Shown here: one piece after another, positions 41,246 to 49,399 of the stretch
Numbering within the stretch: the stretch's first letter is position 1
Layout of the letters: each line of letters opens with the position of its first letter
Made by a program: the position numbers and the translations under genes
Notes under the pieces: generated by a model
Database searches by the model: none
The model's input: only the letters and a program-made list of their open reading frames with translations
What the model was told of the DNA's origin: nothing
Source of the DNA: Rhodococcus aetherivorans
GTDB lineage: Bacteria; Actinomycetota; Actinomycetes; Mycobacteriales; Mycobacteriaceae
DNA length: 64,000 bases
Direction of reading: 5' to 3'
Assembly (NCBI RefSeq): GCF_011058165.1
Contig: NZ_JAALEG010000014.1
Location: forward strand, 28,116 to 92,115

Positions 41246-42423
41246 TCATCACCAAGGTCGAACTGATCCCGGTCTCCACACCGCTGGTCAAGCCGTTTCT
41301 CATGCCGGGGACCAGGATCACCCACATCCATTCCGTCGTGCTGAAGCTGCACACCGACGAGGGGATCGTCGGCTACGGCGACAGCGGCGACACCTCCACC
41401 TGGTACCGGGGCGAGACCCAGGAATCGATGACGGCGATGATCGCGAACCACATCGCCCCGGCGTTCCTGATCGGCCAGGACCCGCTCAACATCGAGAAGA
41501 TCGTCGGGCAGATGGACACCTTCGTCCGCGACAACAACCAGGCCAAGGCCCTCGTCGACTTCGCGCTGCACGACCTCAAGGGCAAGGCCCTGGGCGTGCC
41601 CGTGTACCAGCTGCTCGGCGGGAAGAACGCCGACGCCTCCGTGCAGGGCTGGGTCGCCTCCGCCGGCCCGGTCGACCAGGTGGTCGCCGAGGCCGTGCAG
41701 GCCCACGAGAAGGGCTTCTGCCTGATCAAACTCAAGTCCGACGGCAACTCCGACCACGACGTGGACAACGTCCGCGAGGTCCGTGCCGCACTGGGCGACT
41801 CCGCCCGGATCGTGGTCGACGCCAACGGCTTCTGGAACTACGACCAGGCGCTGAAGACGATGCGTCGGCTGGACCGGTACGGCATGGAGTGCATCGAGCA
41901 GCCCGTCCCGCACTGGGACATCGAGGGCATGGCGCGCCTGCGCAGCCGCATCGACACGCCGATCTTCGCGGACGAGTCGGCGCAGGAGCTGCACAACATC
42001 CGGGAGATCATCGAACGTCGCGCCGCCGACGGCCTGTTCATCAAGATGCAGAAGGCCGGTGGCCTGCTCAAGGCACAGCGCTGGCTCACGATGGCGCGCC
42101 TCGCCGACATGGCCGTCATGAGCGGCTGCATGATCGGCTCGGGCCTCGAGGCCAGCCCCTCGGCGCACCTGATGATCGCCAACAACTGGGCGTCGCAGTT
42201 CACCCACGAGAACCTCGGCCCGCTGATCATCAACAACCAGTGGGAGAACGCCGAGCAGAAGATCACGCAGGACATCGCCCTGAACGTGCCGATCTTCGCC
42301 GACGGCAAGCTCTACCCGAACGAGGGCCCGGGCTTCGGCATCGAACTGAACGAGGAGTTCATCGCCTCGCACATCACCGAGGGCAAGCAGACGGTCACCG
42401 TCGGCGAGCTCGTCGGCGTCTAG
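41242..42423 (+). CDS. Mandelate racemase/muconate lactonizing enzyme family protein
   Basis: This 393-residue enolase-superfamily enzyme has metal ligands D193 (VVDANG), E219 (CIEQP) and D244/E245 (FADES), catalytic K163-x-K165 (LIKLKS), and on the opposite face K268/K271 (IKMQKAGG). This is the muconate-lactonizing subgroup, which includes cycloisomerases, dipeptide epimerases and o-succinylbenzoate-synthase-like enzymes. The reaction is proton abstraction next to a carboxylate; the substrate is open. Its placement between two CoA-handling genes is not a standard beta-ketoadipate arrangement. Confidence 0.9.
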   Translation: MIITKVELIPVSTPLVKPFLMPGTRITHIHSVVLKLHTDEGIVGYGDSGDTSTWYRGETQESMTAMIANHIAPAFLIGQDPLNIEKIVGQMDTFVRDNNQAKALVDFALHDLKGKALGVPVYQLLGGKNADASVQGWVASAGPVDQVVAEAVQAHEKGFCLIKLKSDGNSDHDVDNVREVRAALGDSARIVVDANGFWNYDQALKTMRRLDRYGMECIEQPVPHWDIEGMARLRSRIDTPIFADESAQELHNIREIIERRAADGLFIKMQKAGGLLKAQRWLTMARLADMAVMSGCMIGSGLEASPSAHLMIANNWASQFTHENLGPLIINNQWENAEQKITQDIALNVPIFADGKLYPNEGPGFGIELNEEFIASHITEGKQTVTVGELVGV

Positions 42424-42454
42424 CGGCGCCGAGAACCTGCAGGAGAAGATCACG

Positions 42455-43594
42455 ATGACCGAACACCGGACGGGCCCGCTGGCCGGCCTGAAGGTCGTGG
42501 AACTGGCCGGGCTGGGACCGGCGCCGTTCGCCGCGATGTTCCTCGCCGATCAGGGCGCCGACGTCGTACGCGTCGAGCGTGCCGGCGCCGGGTTCACCAT
42601 GCCGATCGATCCGCGGCTGGACACCCTCCAGCGCGGCAAGCGGATGATCGGTGCCGACCTGAAGGACCCGGACGGGCTCGCGACGGTGCTCGCGCTGGTC
42701 GAGAAGGCCGACGTGCTGATCGAGGGTTACCGGCCCGGTGTCACCGAACGCCTGGGCCTGGGTCCCGAGGACTGCTGGGCGCGCAACCCGAAGCTGGTGT
42801 ACGGCCGGATGACCGGCTGGGGCCAGGACGGGCCGCTCGCGCAGCGCGCCGGGCACGACCCCACCTATCAGGCCCTGGTCGGATCGCTGCACGCGATCGG
42901 CCGGGCCGGCGGACCCCCGCAGCTGCCGCTCAGCCTGGTCGGCGACTTCGGCGGCGGTGCAATGTATCTCGTATCCGGCATCCTCGCCGCGCTGTGGGAG
43001 GCGCAGCGCTCCGGGCGCGGCCAGGTCGTCGACGCCGCGATCGTCGACGGCGTCGCGCACCTGATGGCCAACCCGTACTCGATGCTCGCCGGGGGCGCGT
43101 GGCAGGACGCGCGCGGCACCAACCTCATCGACTCCGGGGCCCCGTTCGTCGACGTGTACGAGACCTCCGACGGCCGGCACGTCGCGGTCGCGGCCCTCGA
43201 ACCACCCTTCTACGCGCAGCTTCTCGCGGGGCTCGGCCTCGATACGGCCGGCGAGCTACCGGGGCAGTGGGACCGCCGGCGCTGGCCGGAGCTGCGCGAG
43301 CGGATCGCCGCCGCGTTCGCCACCCGCCCGCGCGACGAGTGGGCGGCAGTCTTCCGGGACACGGATGCCTGTGTCGCCCCCATCCTTTCGATGACCGAGG
43401 CGCCCGCCGACGCGCACCTCACCGCGCGGGGCACCTTCCTGTACCGGGACGGTCACCCCGAACCTGCGCCCGCGCCTCGCTTCTCGCGCACCCCGGCGGG
43501 CGTGCCGGCCGCGCCTCCCGTGCCCGGACGGGACGACCCGTCCGAGATCCTGCGCACGTGGGGCATTCTCGACGCCGTCGCGCCGACCCCCTGA
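42455..43594 (+). CDS. mcr: Alpha-methylacyl-CoA racemase
   Basis: This 379-residue family III protein has the racemase residues: H134 (GHDPTYQ), D164 (VGDFGGG) and E249, at a constant offset of 8 from H126, D156 and E241 of the Mycobacterium tuberculosis enzyme MCR. It epimerises 2-methylacyl-CoA so that the stereospecific dehydrogenase can act, as in breakdown of branched chains or side chains. It lies 31 bp after the enolase-superfamily gene and ends the operon. A 2-methyl-branched intermediate in this pathway is therefore likely. Confidence 0.88.
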   Translation: MTEHRTGPLAGLKVVELAGLGPAPFAAMFLADQGADVVRVERAGAGFTMPIDPRLDTLQRGKRMIGADLKDPDGLATVLALVEKADVLIEGYRPGVTERLGLGPEDCWARNPKLVYGRMTGWGQDGPLAQRAGHDPTYQALVGSLHAIGRAGGPPQLPLSLVGDFGGGAMYLVSGILAALWEAQRSGRGQVVDAAIVDGVAHLMANPYSMLAGGAWQDARGTNLIDSGAPFVDVYETSDGRHVAVAALEPPFYAQLLAGLGLDTAGELPGQWDRRRWPELRERIAAAFATRPRDEWAAVFRDTDACVAPILSMTEAPADAHLTARGTFLYRDGHPEPAPAPRFSRTPAGVPAAPPVPGRDDPSEILRTWGILDAVAPTP

Positions 43595-43701
43595 CCTGCA
43601 GGTTCACCGGATCCGCGGGTGGCGACCGGCTTCGGTGCCGCCCGCGGTCCCGCATGTCGCCATTGTTGAGCAGACCTGTGGAATATCACCGGCTAATTCT
43701 G

Positions 43702-43732
43702 CTTTTCACGCCATTGTGACGTGACCCATACT
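43702..43732 (+). promoter_or_regulatory. Shared-architecture promoter B (aldehyde dehydrogenase operon)
   Basis: CTTTTC (43702-43707), TTGTGA (43714-43719) and CATACT (43727-43732) are in the same order and near-identical spacing as in promoters A and C, with TATCACC 17 bp upstream of CTTTTC. This indicates control by the same LysR-type regulator(s). Confidence 0.6.
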
Positions 43733-43790
43733 TCAGGGGCCAACGGAGGGCTCGCTCCCCGGCACCGAGCGAGCGTCCAGCCGCCTCGTC

Positions 43791-43850
43791 CGGCCGCCTC
43801 GGCGGTCCTCACCCACGGCCGCCTCGGCGGTCCCCTCATTCACGGCCGCG
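43791..43850 (+). repeat. Imperfect tandem repeat with CCGCC-TC-GGCGG hairpins
   Basis: A 17-bp core beginning GGCCGCCTCGGCGG occurs at 43792 and 43817 (period 25) with a degenerate third copy at 43844. Each copy folds as a 5-bp stem. They lie between promoter B and the aldehyde dehydrogenase start. Confidence 0.75.
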
Positions 43851-43911
43851 ACCGCCGCGTGCCCCGCTTCGCCCGCCGGCCGGTCCGGCACCCGTACACA
43901 AGGAGTTCGTG

Positions 43912-45372
43912 ATGGCACTTCTCGACGAATCCATTTGGCAGGGAAAGATCTTCGCCGGAGACTGGATCCCCGGCGGCGCCGGTGAGATCAAGGTCGTCGA
44001 ACCGGCGACCGGCGCGACGCTCGGCAGCGTCGGCCTCGCCGACGAGGGCGACCTCGAACGCGCCGTCGACCGTGCCGTCGCGGCCCAGCGCGACTGGGCG
44101 GCCCGCCCGCACACCGAACGCGCCGCCGTGCTGCGCCGCGCCGGCGACCTGTGGCAGCGGCACGCCGACGAGATCGAGCGCTGGATCATGCGCGAGTCCG
44201 GCTCCCTGCGCCCCAAGGCCCAGCTCGAGACGCACGTCGCGGCGCAGGAGTGCTTCGAGGGCGCGGCCCTGCCCTCGCACGCGCTCGGCGAGATCCTGCC
44301 CAGCGAGGCACCGCGCCTGAGCATGTCGAAGCGCGTGCCCGTCGGTGTCGTCGGTGTCATCGCGCCGTTCAACTTCCCGCTGATCCTCGCCATCCGATCC
44401 GTCGCGCCGGCGCTCGCCCTCGGCAACGCCGTGATCCTCAAGCCCGACCCGCGTACCGCCGTCTGCGGCGGCGTGGCCCTCGCCCGCATCTTCGAACAGG
44501 CCGGCCTGCCCGCCGGGGTACTGTCCGTGCTGCCCGCCGGCGCCGACGTCGGCGCCGCCCTCGTCGACGATCCGCGGGTATCGGTCATCTCCTTCACCGG
44601 CTCCACCCCGGCCGGCCGCGCCGTCGGCGCCGCCGCGTCCCGCAACCTCAAGAAGGTCCACCTCGAACTCGGCGGCAACTCCGCGATCGTCGTCCTCGAC
44701 GACGCCGACTTGGCCGCCACGGTGGCCGCCGGTGCCGCCGGTTCCTTCCTGCACCAGGGCCAGGTGTGCATGACCACCGGCCGGCACATCGTGCACGAGT
44801 CCGTCTACGACGAGTACGTCGCGCAGCTCGCCGCCAAGGCCGAGGCGCTGCCCGTCGGCGACCCGGCCACCGAGCAGGTCGCGCTCGGGCCGATCATCGA
44901 CCACGGTCAGCTCGAGAAGATCCACGCTCTGGTCACCGCGTCCGTGGACGCCGGCGCCCGCCTCGTCGCGGGCGGCACGTACGAGGGCCTGTTCTACCGG
45001 CCCACCGTCCTCGCCGACGTCCCCGCCGGCGCCCCCGCCTACGCCCGGGAGGTGTTCGGGCCCGTCGCTCCCGTCGTGAAGTTCTCGACCCTCGACGAGG
45101 CCGTGGCCCTGGCCACCGACACCGAGTACGGGCTGTCGCTCGGCATCTTCACCCGCGACGTCGGCAAGGGCCTCGCCCTCGCCGAGCGGATCCCCACCGG
45201 CATCGCCCACATCAACGACCAGACCGTCGGCGACGAGGCGAACATCCCGTTCGGTGGTCTCGGCGCCTCGGGCAACGGCGCCCGATTCGGCGGTGCCGCC
45301 AACAGCATCGAGGCGTTCACCGAGTCGCGCTGGATCACCGTCAGCCGCGACGTGCCCGTCTACCCCTTCTGA
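43912..45372 (+). CDS. Benzaldehyde-type aldehyde dehydrogenase
   Basis: This 486-residue NAD(P)-dependent dehydrogenase has catalytic C286 (GQVCMTTGR) and E252 (LELGGNS), spaced as usual, plus APFNFPL and FTGSTPAGR. The sequence is closest in style to benzaldehyde/vanillin dehydrogenases, which oxidise aromatic aldehydes to acids. The ATG at 43912 has AAGGAG 6 nt upstream. It is followed by an MHS transporter and is under promoter B. It could feed hydroxybenzoates to the gentisate pathway at 57.6-63.8 kb. Confidence 0.9.
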   Translation: MALLDESIWQGKIFAGDWIPGGAGEIKVVEPATGATLGSVGLADEGDLERAVDRAVAAQRDWAARPHTERAAVLRRAGDLWQRHADEIERWIMRESGSLRPKAQLETHVAAQECFEGAALPSHALGEILPSEAPRLSMSKRVPVGVVGVIAPFNFPLILAIRSVAPALALGNAVILKPDPRTAVCGGVALARIFEQAGLPAGVLSVLPAGADVGAALVDDPRVSVISFTGSTPAGRAVGAAASRNLKKVHLELGGNSAIVVLDDADLAATVAAGAAGSFLHQGQVCMTTGRHIVHESVYDEYVAQLAAKAEALPVGDPATEQVALGPIIDHGQLEKIHALVTASVDAGARLVAGGTYEGLFYRPTVLADVPAGAPAYAREVFGPVAPVVKFSTLDEAVALATDTEYGLSLGIFTRDVGKGLALAERIPTGIAHINDQTVGDEANIPFGGLGASGNGARFGGAANSIEAFTESRWITVSRDVPVYPF

Positions 45373-45423
45373 GCGGCCCCGCCGACCGGATCTAGCATCG
45401 TCCTCGCAGAGTAAGGACCCACC

Positions 45424-46749
45424 ATGACCCTCGCAGACCCAGAGCCCGCCGCCATCGTCGCGCCGGCGCAGCGGAACAAGGACATCCGTCGCGTCGTGTT
45501 CTCGAGCTACCTCGGGAGCACCGTCGAGTTCTACGACTTCATCCTGTACGCGACCGCCTCCTCGCTCGTGTTCGGCCCCGTGTTCTTCGCGAACCTCAGC
45601 CCCGGCCTCGCGCTGATCGCCTCCTACGCGACCTTCGCCATCGGCTACATCTCCCGCCCGCTCGGCGGCATCGTCTTCGGTCACTTCGGCGATCGCATCG
45701 GCCGCAAGAAGATGCTCATGCTGTCGATGACGATCATGGGAGTGGCGTCCTTCCTGATCGGCCTCGTCCCGGCGATACCCACCTGGGGCGCCGCGATGCT
45801 GATCCTGCTGCGTGCGGTGCAGGGCGTCGCGATCGGCGGCGAGTGGGGCGGGGCGGCCCTGATGTCGCTCGAGCACGTCAAGGGCCGCAACCGCGGCTTC
45901 GCGGCGGCGTTCACCAACGCCGGTGGCCCCACCGGCGCCGTGCTCGGCACCGTCGCCCTCTCGCTCGCTGCTCTCCTGCCGGAGGACGACTTCCTCTCGT
46001 GGGGCTGGCGCGTGCCGTTCCTGTTCTCGGCCGTCCTGCTTGCCGTCGGCCTGTTCGTGCGGGCCCGCATCGCCGAGAGCCCCGTCTTCGAGGAGGCGCT
46101 GCGCGCCGCCGAGGCGAAGAAGGACCGGACCAAGGAGACCATCCCGCTGGTGACGATCCTGCGCGCGCCGCGCACCCTGATCCTCGCCGGACTGGTGTGC
46201 ACCGCGCCGTTCGTGATCCAGGCCCTGTTCTCGACGTTCGTGATCACCTACGCCGCCGGGAACGGCGTGTCCCGGTCGCAGGGCCTCACCGCCTTCGCGA
46301 TCTGCCAGTTCGTCGCGATCTTCGGCATCCTGGGCGCCGCCCGGCTGTCGGACACCTACGGGCGCAAGCCCGTCATGATGACCGGCTTCGTCGGCATGGT
46401 CGTCCTGGCGTGGCCGCTGTTCCAGCTCGCCTCGTCCGGCAACTTCCTGCTGGTCGTGCTGGCCTTCGTGATCGCCTGCTCGGTCCTGCAGTCGCTGACG
46501 TTCGGCCCCATGCCGGCGTTCCTCGCCGAGCAGTTCGGCACCCGCGCCCGCTACACCGGCGCCTCCCTCGGCTACCAGATCGGCAGCCTCCTCGGTGCCG
46601 GCTTCACCCCGGTCATCGTGGCCTCGCTGTACGCCGGCTCCGGCACCATCGGCAGCGTGATCGTGTACCTGGTCGCCGGCTGCGCCCTGAGTGCCGTGGT
46701 CCTCGCCCGGTTCGTCAAGGAGAGCAAGGACGTCGACCTGAGCGCCTGA
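45424..46749 (+). CDS. MFS transporter, metabolite:H+ symporter (MHS) family
   Basis: This 441-residue transporter has 12 predicted helices. The MHS signatures are VEFYDFILYATASS in helix 1, GHFGDRIGRKKML between helices 2 and 3, and QGVAIGGEWGGA in helix 4. These transporters import aromatic or carboxylic acids with protons. It is 51 bp after the aldehyde dehydrogenase and ends with a strong hairpin. The substrate is probably the acid or precursor handled by this cluster. Confidence 0.9.
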   Translation: MTLADPEPAAIVAPAQRNKDIRRVVFSSYLGSTVEFYDFILYATASSLVFGPVFFANLSPGLALIASYATFAIGYISRPLGGIVFGHFGDRIGRKKMLMLSMTIMGVASFLIGLVPAIPTWGAAMLILLRAVQGVAIGGEWGGAALMSLEHVKGRNRGFAAAFTNAGGPTGAVLGTVALSLAALLPEDDFLSWGWRVPFLFSAVLLAVGLFVRARIAESPVFEEALRAAEAKKDRTKETIPLVTILRAPRTLILAGLVCTAPFVIQALFSTFVITYAAGNGVSRSQGLTAFAICQFVAIFGILGAARLSDTYGRKPVMMTGFVGMVVLAWPLFQLASSGNFLLVVLAFVIACSVLQSLTFGPMPAFLAEQFGTRARYTGASLGYQIGSLLGAGFTPVIVASLYAGSGTIGSVIVYLVAGCALSAVVLARFVKESKDVDLSA

Positions 46750-46760
46750 TCCGCGTCACC

Positions 46761-46797
46761 GGCGGGGCCGGGCACCACACAGGTGCCCGGCCCCGCC
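46761..46797 (+). terminator. 16-bp stem terminator after the MHS transporter
   Basis: Arms 46761-46776 and 46782-46797 are perfectly complementary (GGCGGGGCCGGGCACC and its complement) with a 5-nt loop. Confidence 0.75.
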
Positions 46798-46877
46798 GCG
46801 CGTAGTCGATGTCGCGCGGGACGTCGTGCTGCTGCTGCGCCCGCCCGAGCACCGCGACGGGCGCGGGCCCGTGGGAA

Positions 46878-46945
46878 CGGGAGGTTGTCGCGACCACCGG
46901 GCTGTCGCTGCGCCATCCGTCGAGTAGCACCGGCGACAACCTCCC
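46878..46945. promoter_or_regulatory. 14-bp perfect inverted repeat upstream of the second LysR gene
   Basis: CGGGAGGTTGTCGC (46878-46891) and its exact complement (46932-46945) are separated by 40 bp. They lie 40 bp before the LysR start, so they may be paired half-sites or a structured region controlling it. Confidence 0.5.
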
Positions 46946-46970
46946 GCTGGGGGTAAAAAGCTCCCGCTCG

Positions 46971-46976
46971 ATACCG
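46971..46976 (+). promoter_or_regulatory. -10 hexamer of the second LysR gene
   Basis: TACCGT ends 8 nt before the ATG at 46985, with no ribosome site. Confidence 0.4.
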
Positions 46977-46984
46977 TTGCCCGC

Positions 46985-47920
46985 ATGACCCGTCCCGACT
47001 CGGTGCCCAACTTCACCATGCGCCAGCTCGCGGCGTTCGTCGCGGTTGCCGAGACGGGAACGATCGCCGGCGCCGCCGAGCGGCTGCACCTGTCACAGTC
47101 CGCGCTGTCCGCGGCGCTCACCGACCTCGAGAAGTCGCTCCAGACGCAGCTGGCCGTGCGACGGCGGGCGCGCGGCGTGCAGCTGACGGCGATGGGGGAG
47201 GCGGTACTGGCCCGCGCCCGGGTGCTGCTGCACCAGGCGAGCGAACTGCAGGCCGACGCGGTGGGGGAGGGCGGCGGTGTGGCCGGCCCCGTCGCCATCG
47301 GGTGCTACCCCGCCCTCGGGCCGACGGTGCTGCCCGCGCTGCTCGCCGGATTCACCCACCGCTTCCCGCGCGCGCGGGTCGAGTTCCGGGAAGACACCCA
47401 GAACCGGCTGCGCACCCAGCTCGACAACGGCGAGCTCGACCTCGCGATCGTCTACGACCTCGAACTGTCCGCGGAGTGGCGCAAGGCGACGCTGATGACG
47501 CGCGAGCCGACGGTGCTGCTCGACGCGAACCACCGTCTCGCCGGCGGGGACGGCCCGGTGCGGCTGGCCGATCTGCGCGACGACCCGATGGTGCTGCTCG
47601 ACGCGCCGCCGAGCAGCAACCACGCGATGGAGGTGTGCCGGGGCGCCGGGTTCGCGCCGCGCGTGGCCTACCGCACCTCCAACTACGAGACGGCGCGGGC
47701 CTTCGTCGGTCGCGGCCTGGGGTGGACCCTGCTGCTGCAGCGGCCCCCGCTCGACGTGACGTACGAGAATCTCCCACTCGTCGTCAGGCCGCTCGTCGAT
47801 CCGGTTCCCGACTCCGTCGACGTGGTCGTCGCGTGGCATCAGGACTCGATGCTCAGCCGGGTGACACGAGCATTCATTCACTTCGCGTCCACGGGAAGGA
47901 CACCCACCGCGAGACCCTGA
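46985..47920 (+). CDS. LysR-family transcriptional regulator, paralogue of that at 37704
   Basis: This 311-residue LysR protein has its HTH at about 10-70 (TMRQLAAFVAVAETGTIAGA with LHLSQSALSAALTDLEKSLQ). It is a close paralogue of the regulator at 37704, including GCYPALGP near residue 101 and the NYETARAFVGRGLGWT region. It lies upstream of promoter C and the transporter-monooxygenase operon. The two paralogues probably bind related sites, as the three shared promoters suggest. Confidence 0.88.
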   Translation: MTRPDSVPNFTMRQLAAFVAVAETGTIAGAAERLHLSQSALSAALTDLEKSLQTQLAVRRRARGVQLTAMGEAVLARARVLLHQASELQADAVGEGGGVAGPVAIGCYPALGPTVLPALLAGFTHRFPRARVEFREDTQNRLRTQLDNGELDLAIVYDLELSAEWRKATLMTREPTVLLDANHRLAGGDGPVRLADLRDDPMVLLDAPPSSNHAMEVCRGAGFAPRVAYRTSNYETARAFVGRGLGWTLLLQRPPLDVTYENLPLVVRPLVDPVPDSVDVVVAWHQDSMLSRVTRAFIHFASTGRTPTARP

Positions 47921-47976
47921 CCTGCGGTGATCCGGAGTACCACGGAATTTCCGGGGTATCAGCACGAATAGTTGCG

Positions 47977-48007
47977 CTTTTCAACCGCTTGTGATGGGGG
48001 TCATGCT
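47977..48007 (+). promoter_or_regulatory. Shared-architecture promoter C (transporter-monooxygenase operon)
   Basis: CTTTTC (47977-47982), TTGTGA (47989-47994) and CATGCT (48002-48007) are spaced as in promoter B, with TATCAGC about 20 bp upstream. Confidence 0.6.
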
Positions 48008-48055
48008 TGCCCAGTCCGCCGTGACGCGGGCCGCATCGTGAAAGGCAAGCAACAC

Positions 48056-49396
48056 ATGACGATTACCACGCCGGCACCGTCGCCGGAGGTACTGCAGCGC
48101 AAGGCCCGCAAGGCTGCGCTCGGCAGTTTCGTCGGCACCGCGATCGAGTGGTACGACTTCTTCATCTACGGCACCGCCGCCGCCCTCGTGCTCGGGCCGC
48201 AGTTCTTCCCCGGCACGTCCGAACTGGCCGGCACCCTCGCCGCCTTCGCGACCCTCGCCGTCGGCTTCGTGGCCCGCCCCATCGGCGGCATCGTCATGGG
48301 CCACTTCGGCGACCGCGTCGGCCGCAAATCGATGCTCGTCACCTCGCTGCTGCTGATGGGCTTCGCGACCGTCGCCATCGGTCTGCTGCCCAACTACGCC
48401 GCCATCGGCGTCGCCGCGCCGATCCTGCTGGTGGCCCTGCGCTTCGTCCAGGGCCTCGGCGTGGGCGGCGAATGGGGCGGGGCCGTCCTCGTCGCCACCG
48501 AGAACGCGCCCGCGGGCAAGCGCGGCCTCTACGGCGCCGCACCCCAGATCGGCGTTCCCGCGGGCGTCCTCCTCGCCAACCTCGTGTTCCTGCCGCTCAC
48601 GGCTGTCCTCGACGATGCCGCGTTCGCGGACTGGGGCTGGCGCGTGCCGTTCCTGCTCAGCGCCGCCCTCGTCGGCGTCGCCATGTGGATCCGGCTCGGG
48701 CTCGAGGAGAGCGCCGACTTCGAGAAGAGCCGGGACGCGGCCGGGGACGTCAAGCTCCCGCTCGCCGAGGTCCTCGTCAAGCACTGGAAGACCGTGCTGC
48801 TCGCCGGCGGCACCTTCGTCGCCACCAACGGCATCGCCTACGCCTACATGGTCTACGTCCTCAAGTACGGAGAGAAGGAACTGGGCTTCGACAAGTCCAC
48901 GATGCTGTTCCTGCTCATCGCCTCGTGCCCGTTCTGGATGGCCGGCATGGCGATCAGCGCCTACAAGTCCGACATTGTCGGCCGGCGCCGCGTCTACATC
49001 GTCAGCTCGATCGCCCTCGTGATCGTCGCGGCCCTGTTCTTCCCGCTGATGGACACCGCGATCCTGCCCGTGATGCTCGTCGCGATGATCGCCCTCGGCT
49101 TCGTCCTCGGCGCCTGCGCCGGGCCGCAGTCCGCCCTGTTCGCCGAGCTGTTCCCCGCCCACATCCGCTACAGCGGCGCGTCGCTCGGCTACCAGATCGG
49201 CGCGATCCTCGGCGGCGGCCTCGCCCCCATCGTGGCGACCTCCCTCTTCGCGGCCTTCGGCACCTCGCTCGCCGTCACCGCGTACTTCGTGCTGATCGCG
49301 CTCGTCAGCCTGATCAGCATCCTCCTTTTGCGCCACCCCCACGACCCGTCGGTCGCGGTGGCGCCCTCCCATCGGTCCGAGCAGGAAGTGGCCTGA
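48056..49396 (+). CDS. MFS transporter, MHS family
   Basis: This 446-residue, 12-helix proton symporter is related to the protein at 45424: IEWYDFFIYGTAAA (helix 1), GHFGDRVGRKSML, and QGLGVGGEWGGA (helix 4). It probably imports an aromatic acid. It is 3 bp upstream of the flavin hydroxylase gene and behind promoter C, so uptake and first hydroxylation are co-expressed. Confidence 0.9.
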   Translation: MTITTPAPSPEVLQRKARKAALGSFVGTAIEWYDFFIYGTAAALVLGPQFFPGTSELAGTLAAFATLAVGFVARPIGGIVMGHFGDRVGRKSMLVTSLLLMGFATVAIGLLPNYAAIGVAAPILLVALRFVQGLGVGGEWGGAVLVATENAPAGKRGLYGAAPQIGVPAGVLLANLVFLPLTAVLDDAAFADWGWRVPFLLSAALVGVAMWIRLGLEESADFEKSRDAAGDVKLPLAEVLVKHWKTVLLAGGTFVATNGIAYAYMVYVLKYGEKELGFDKSTMLFLLIASCPFWMAGMAISAYKSDIVGRRRVYIVSSIALVIVAALFFPLMDTAILPVMLVAMIALGFVLGACAGPQSALFAELFPAHIRYSGASLGYQIGAILGGGLAPIVATSLFAAFGTSLAVTAYFVLIALVSLISILLLRHPHDPSVAVAPSHRSEQEVA

Positions 49397-49399
49397 GGC

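Larger units (their letters stand above)
43595..43911. other. 317-bp intergenic region: promoter B and a repeated hairpin leader
   Basis: No gene is supported. The region carries promoter B (43702-43732) and, downstream of it, GC-rich repeats in what would be the leader of the aldehyde dehydrogenase mRNA. AAGGAG (43900-43905) is the ribosome site for the next gene. Confidence 0.7.

Noticed and set aside
42455..43594. Calling this gene a second CoA-transferase of the same activity
   Set aside because: His134, Asp164 and Glu249 match the alpha-methylacyl-CoA racemase active site, so racemase is the better call.
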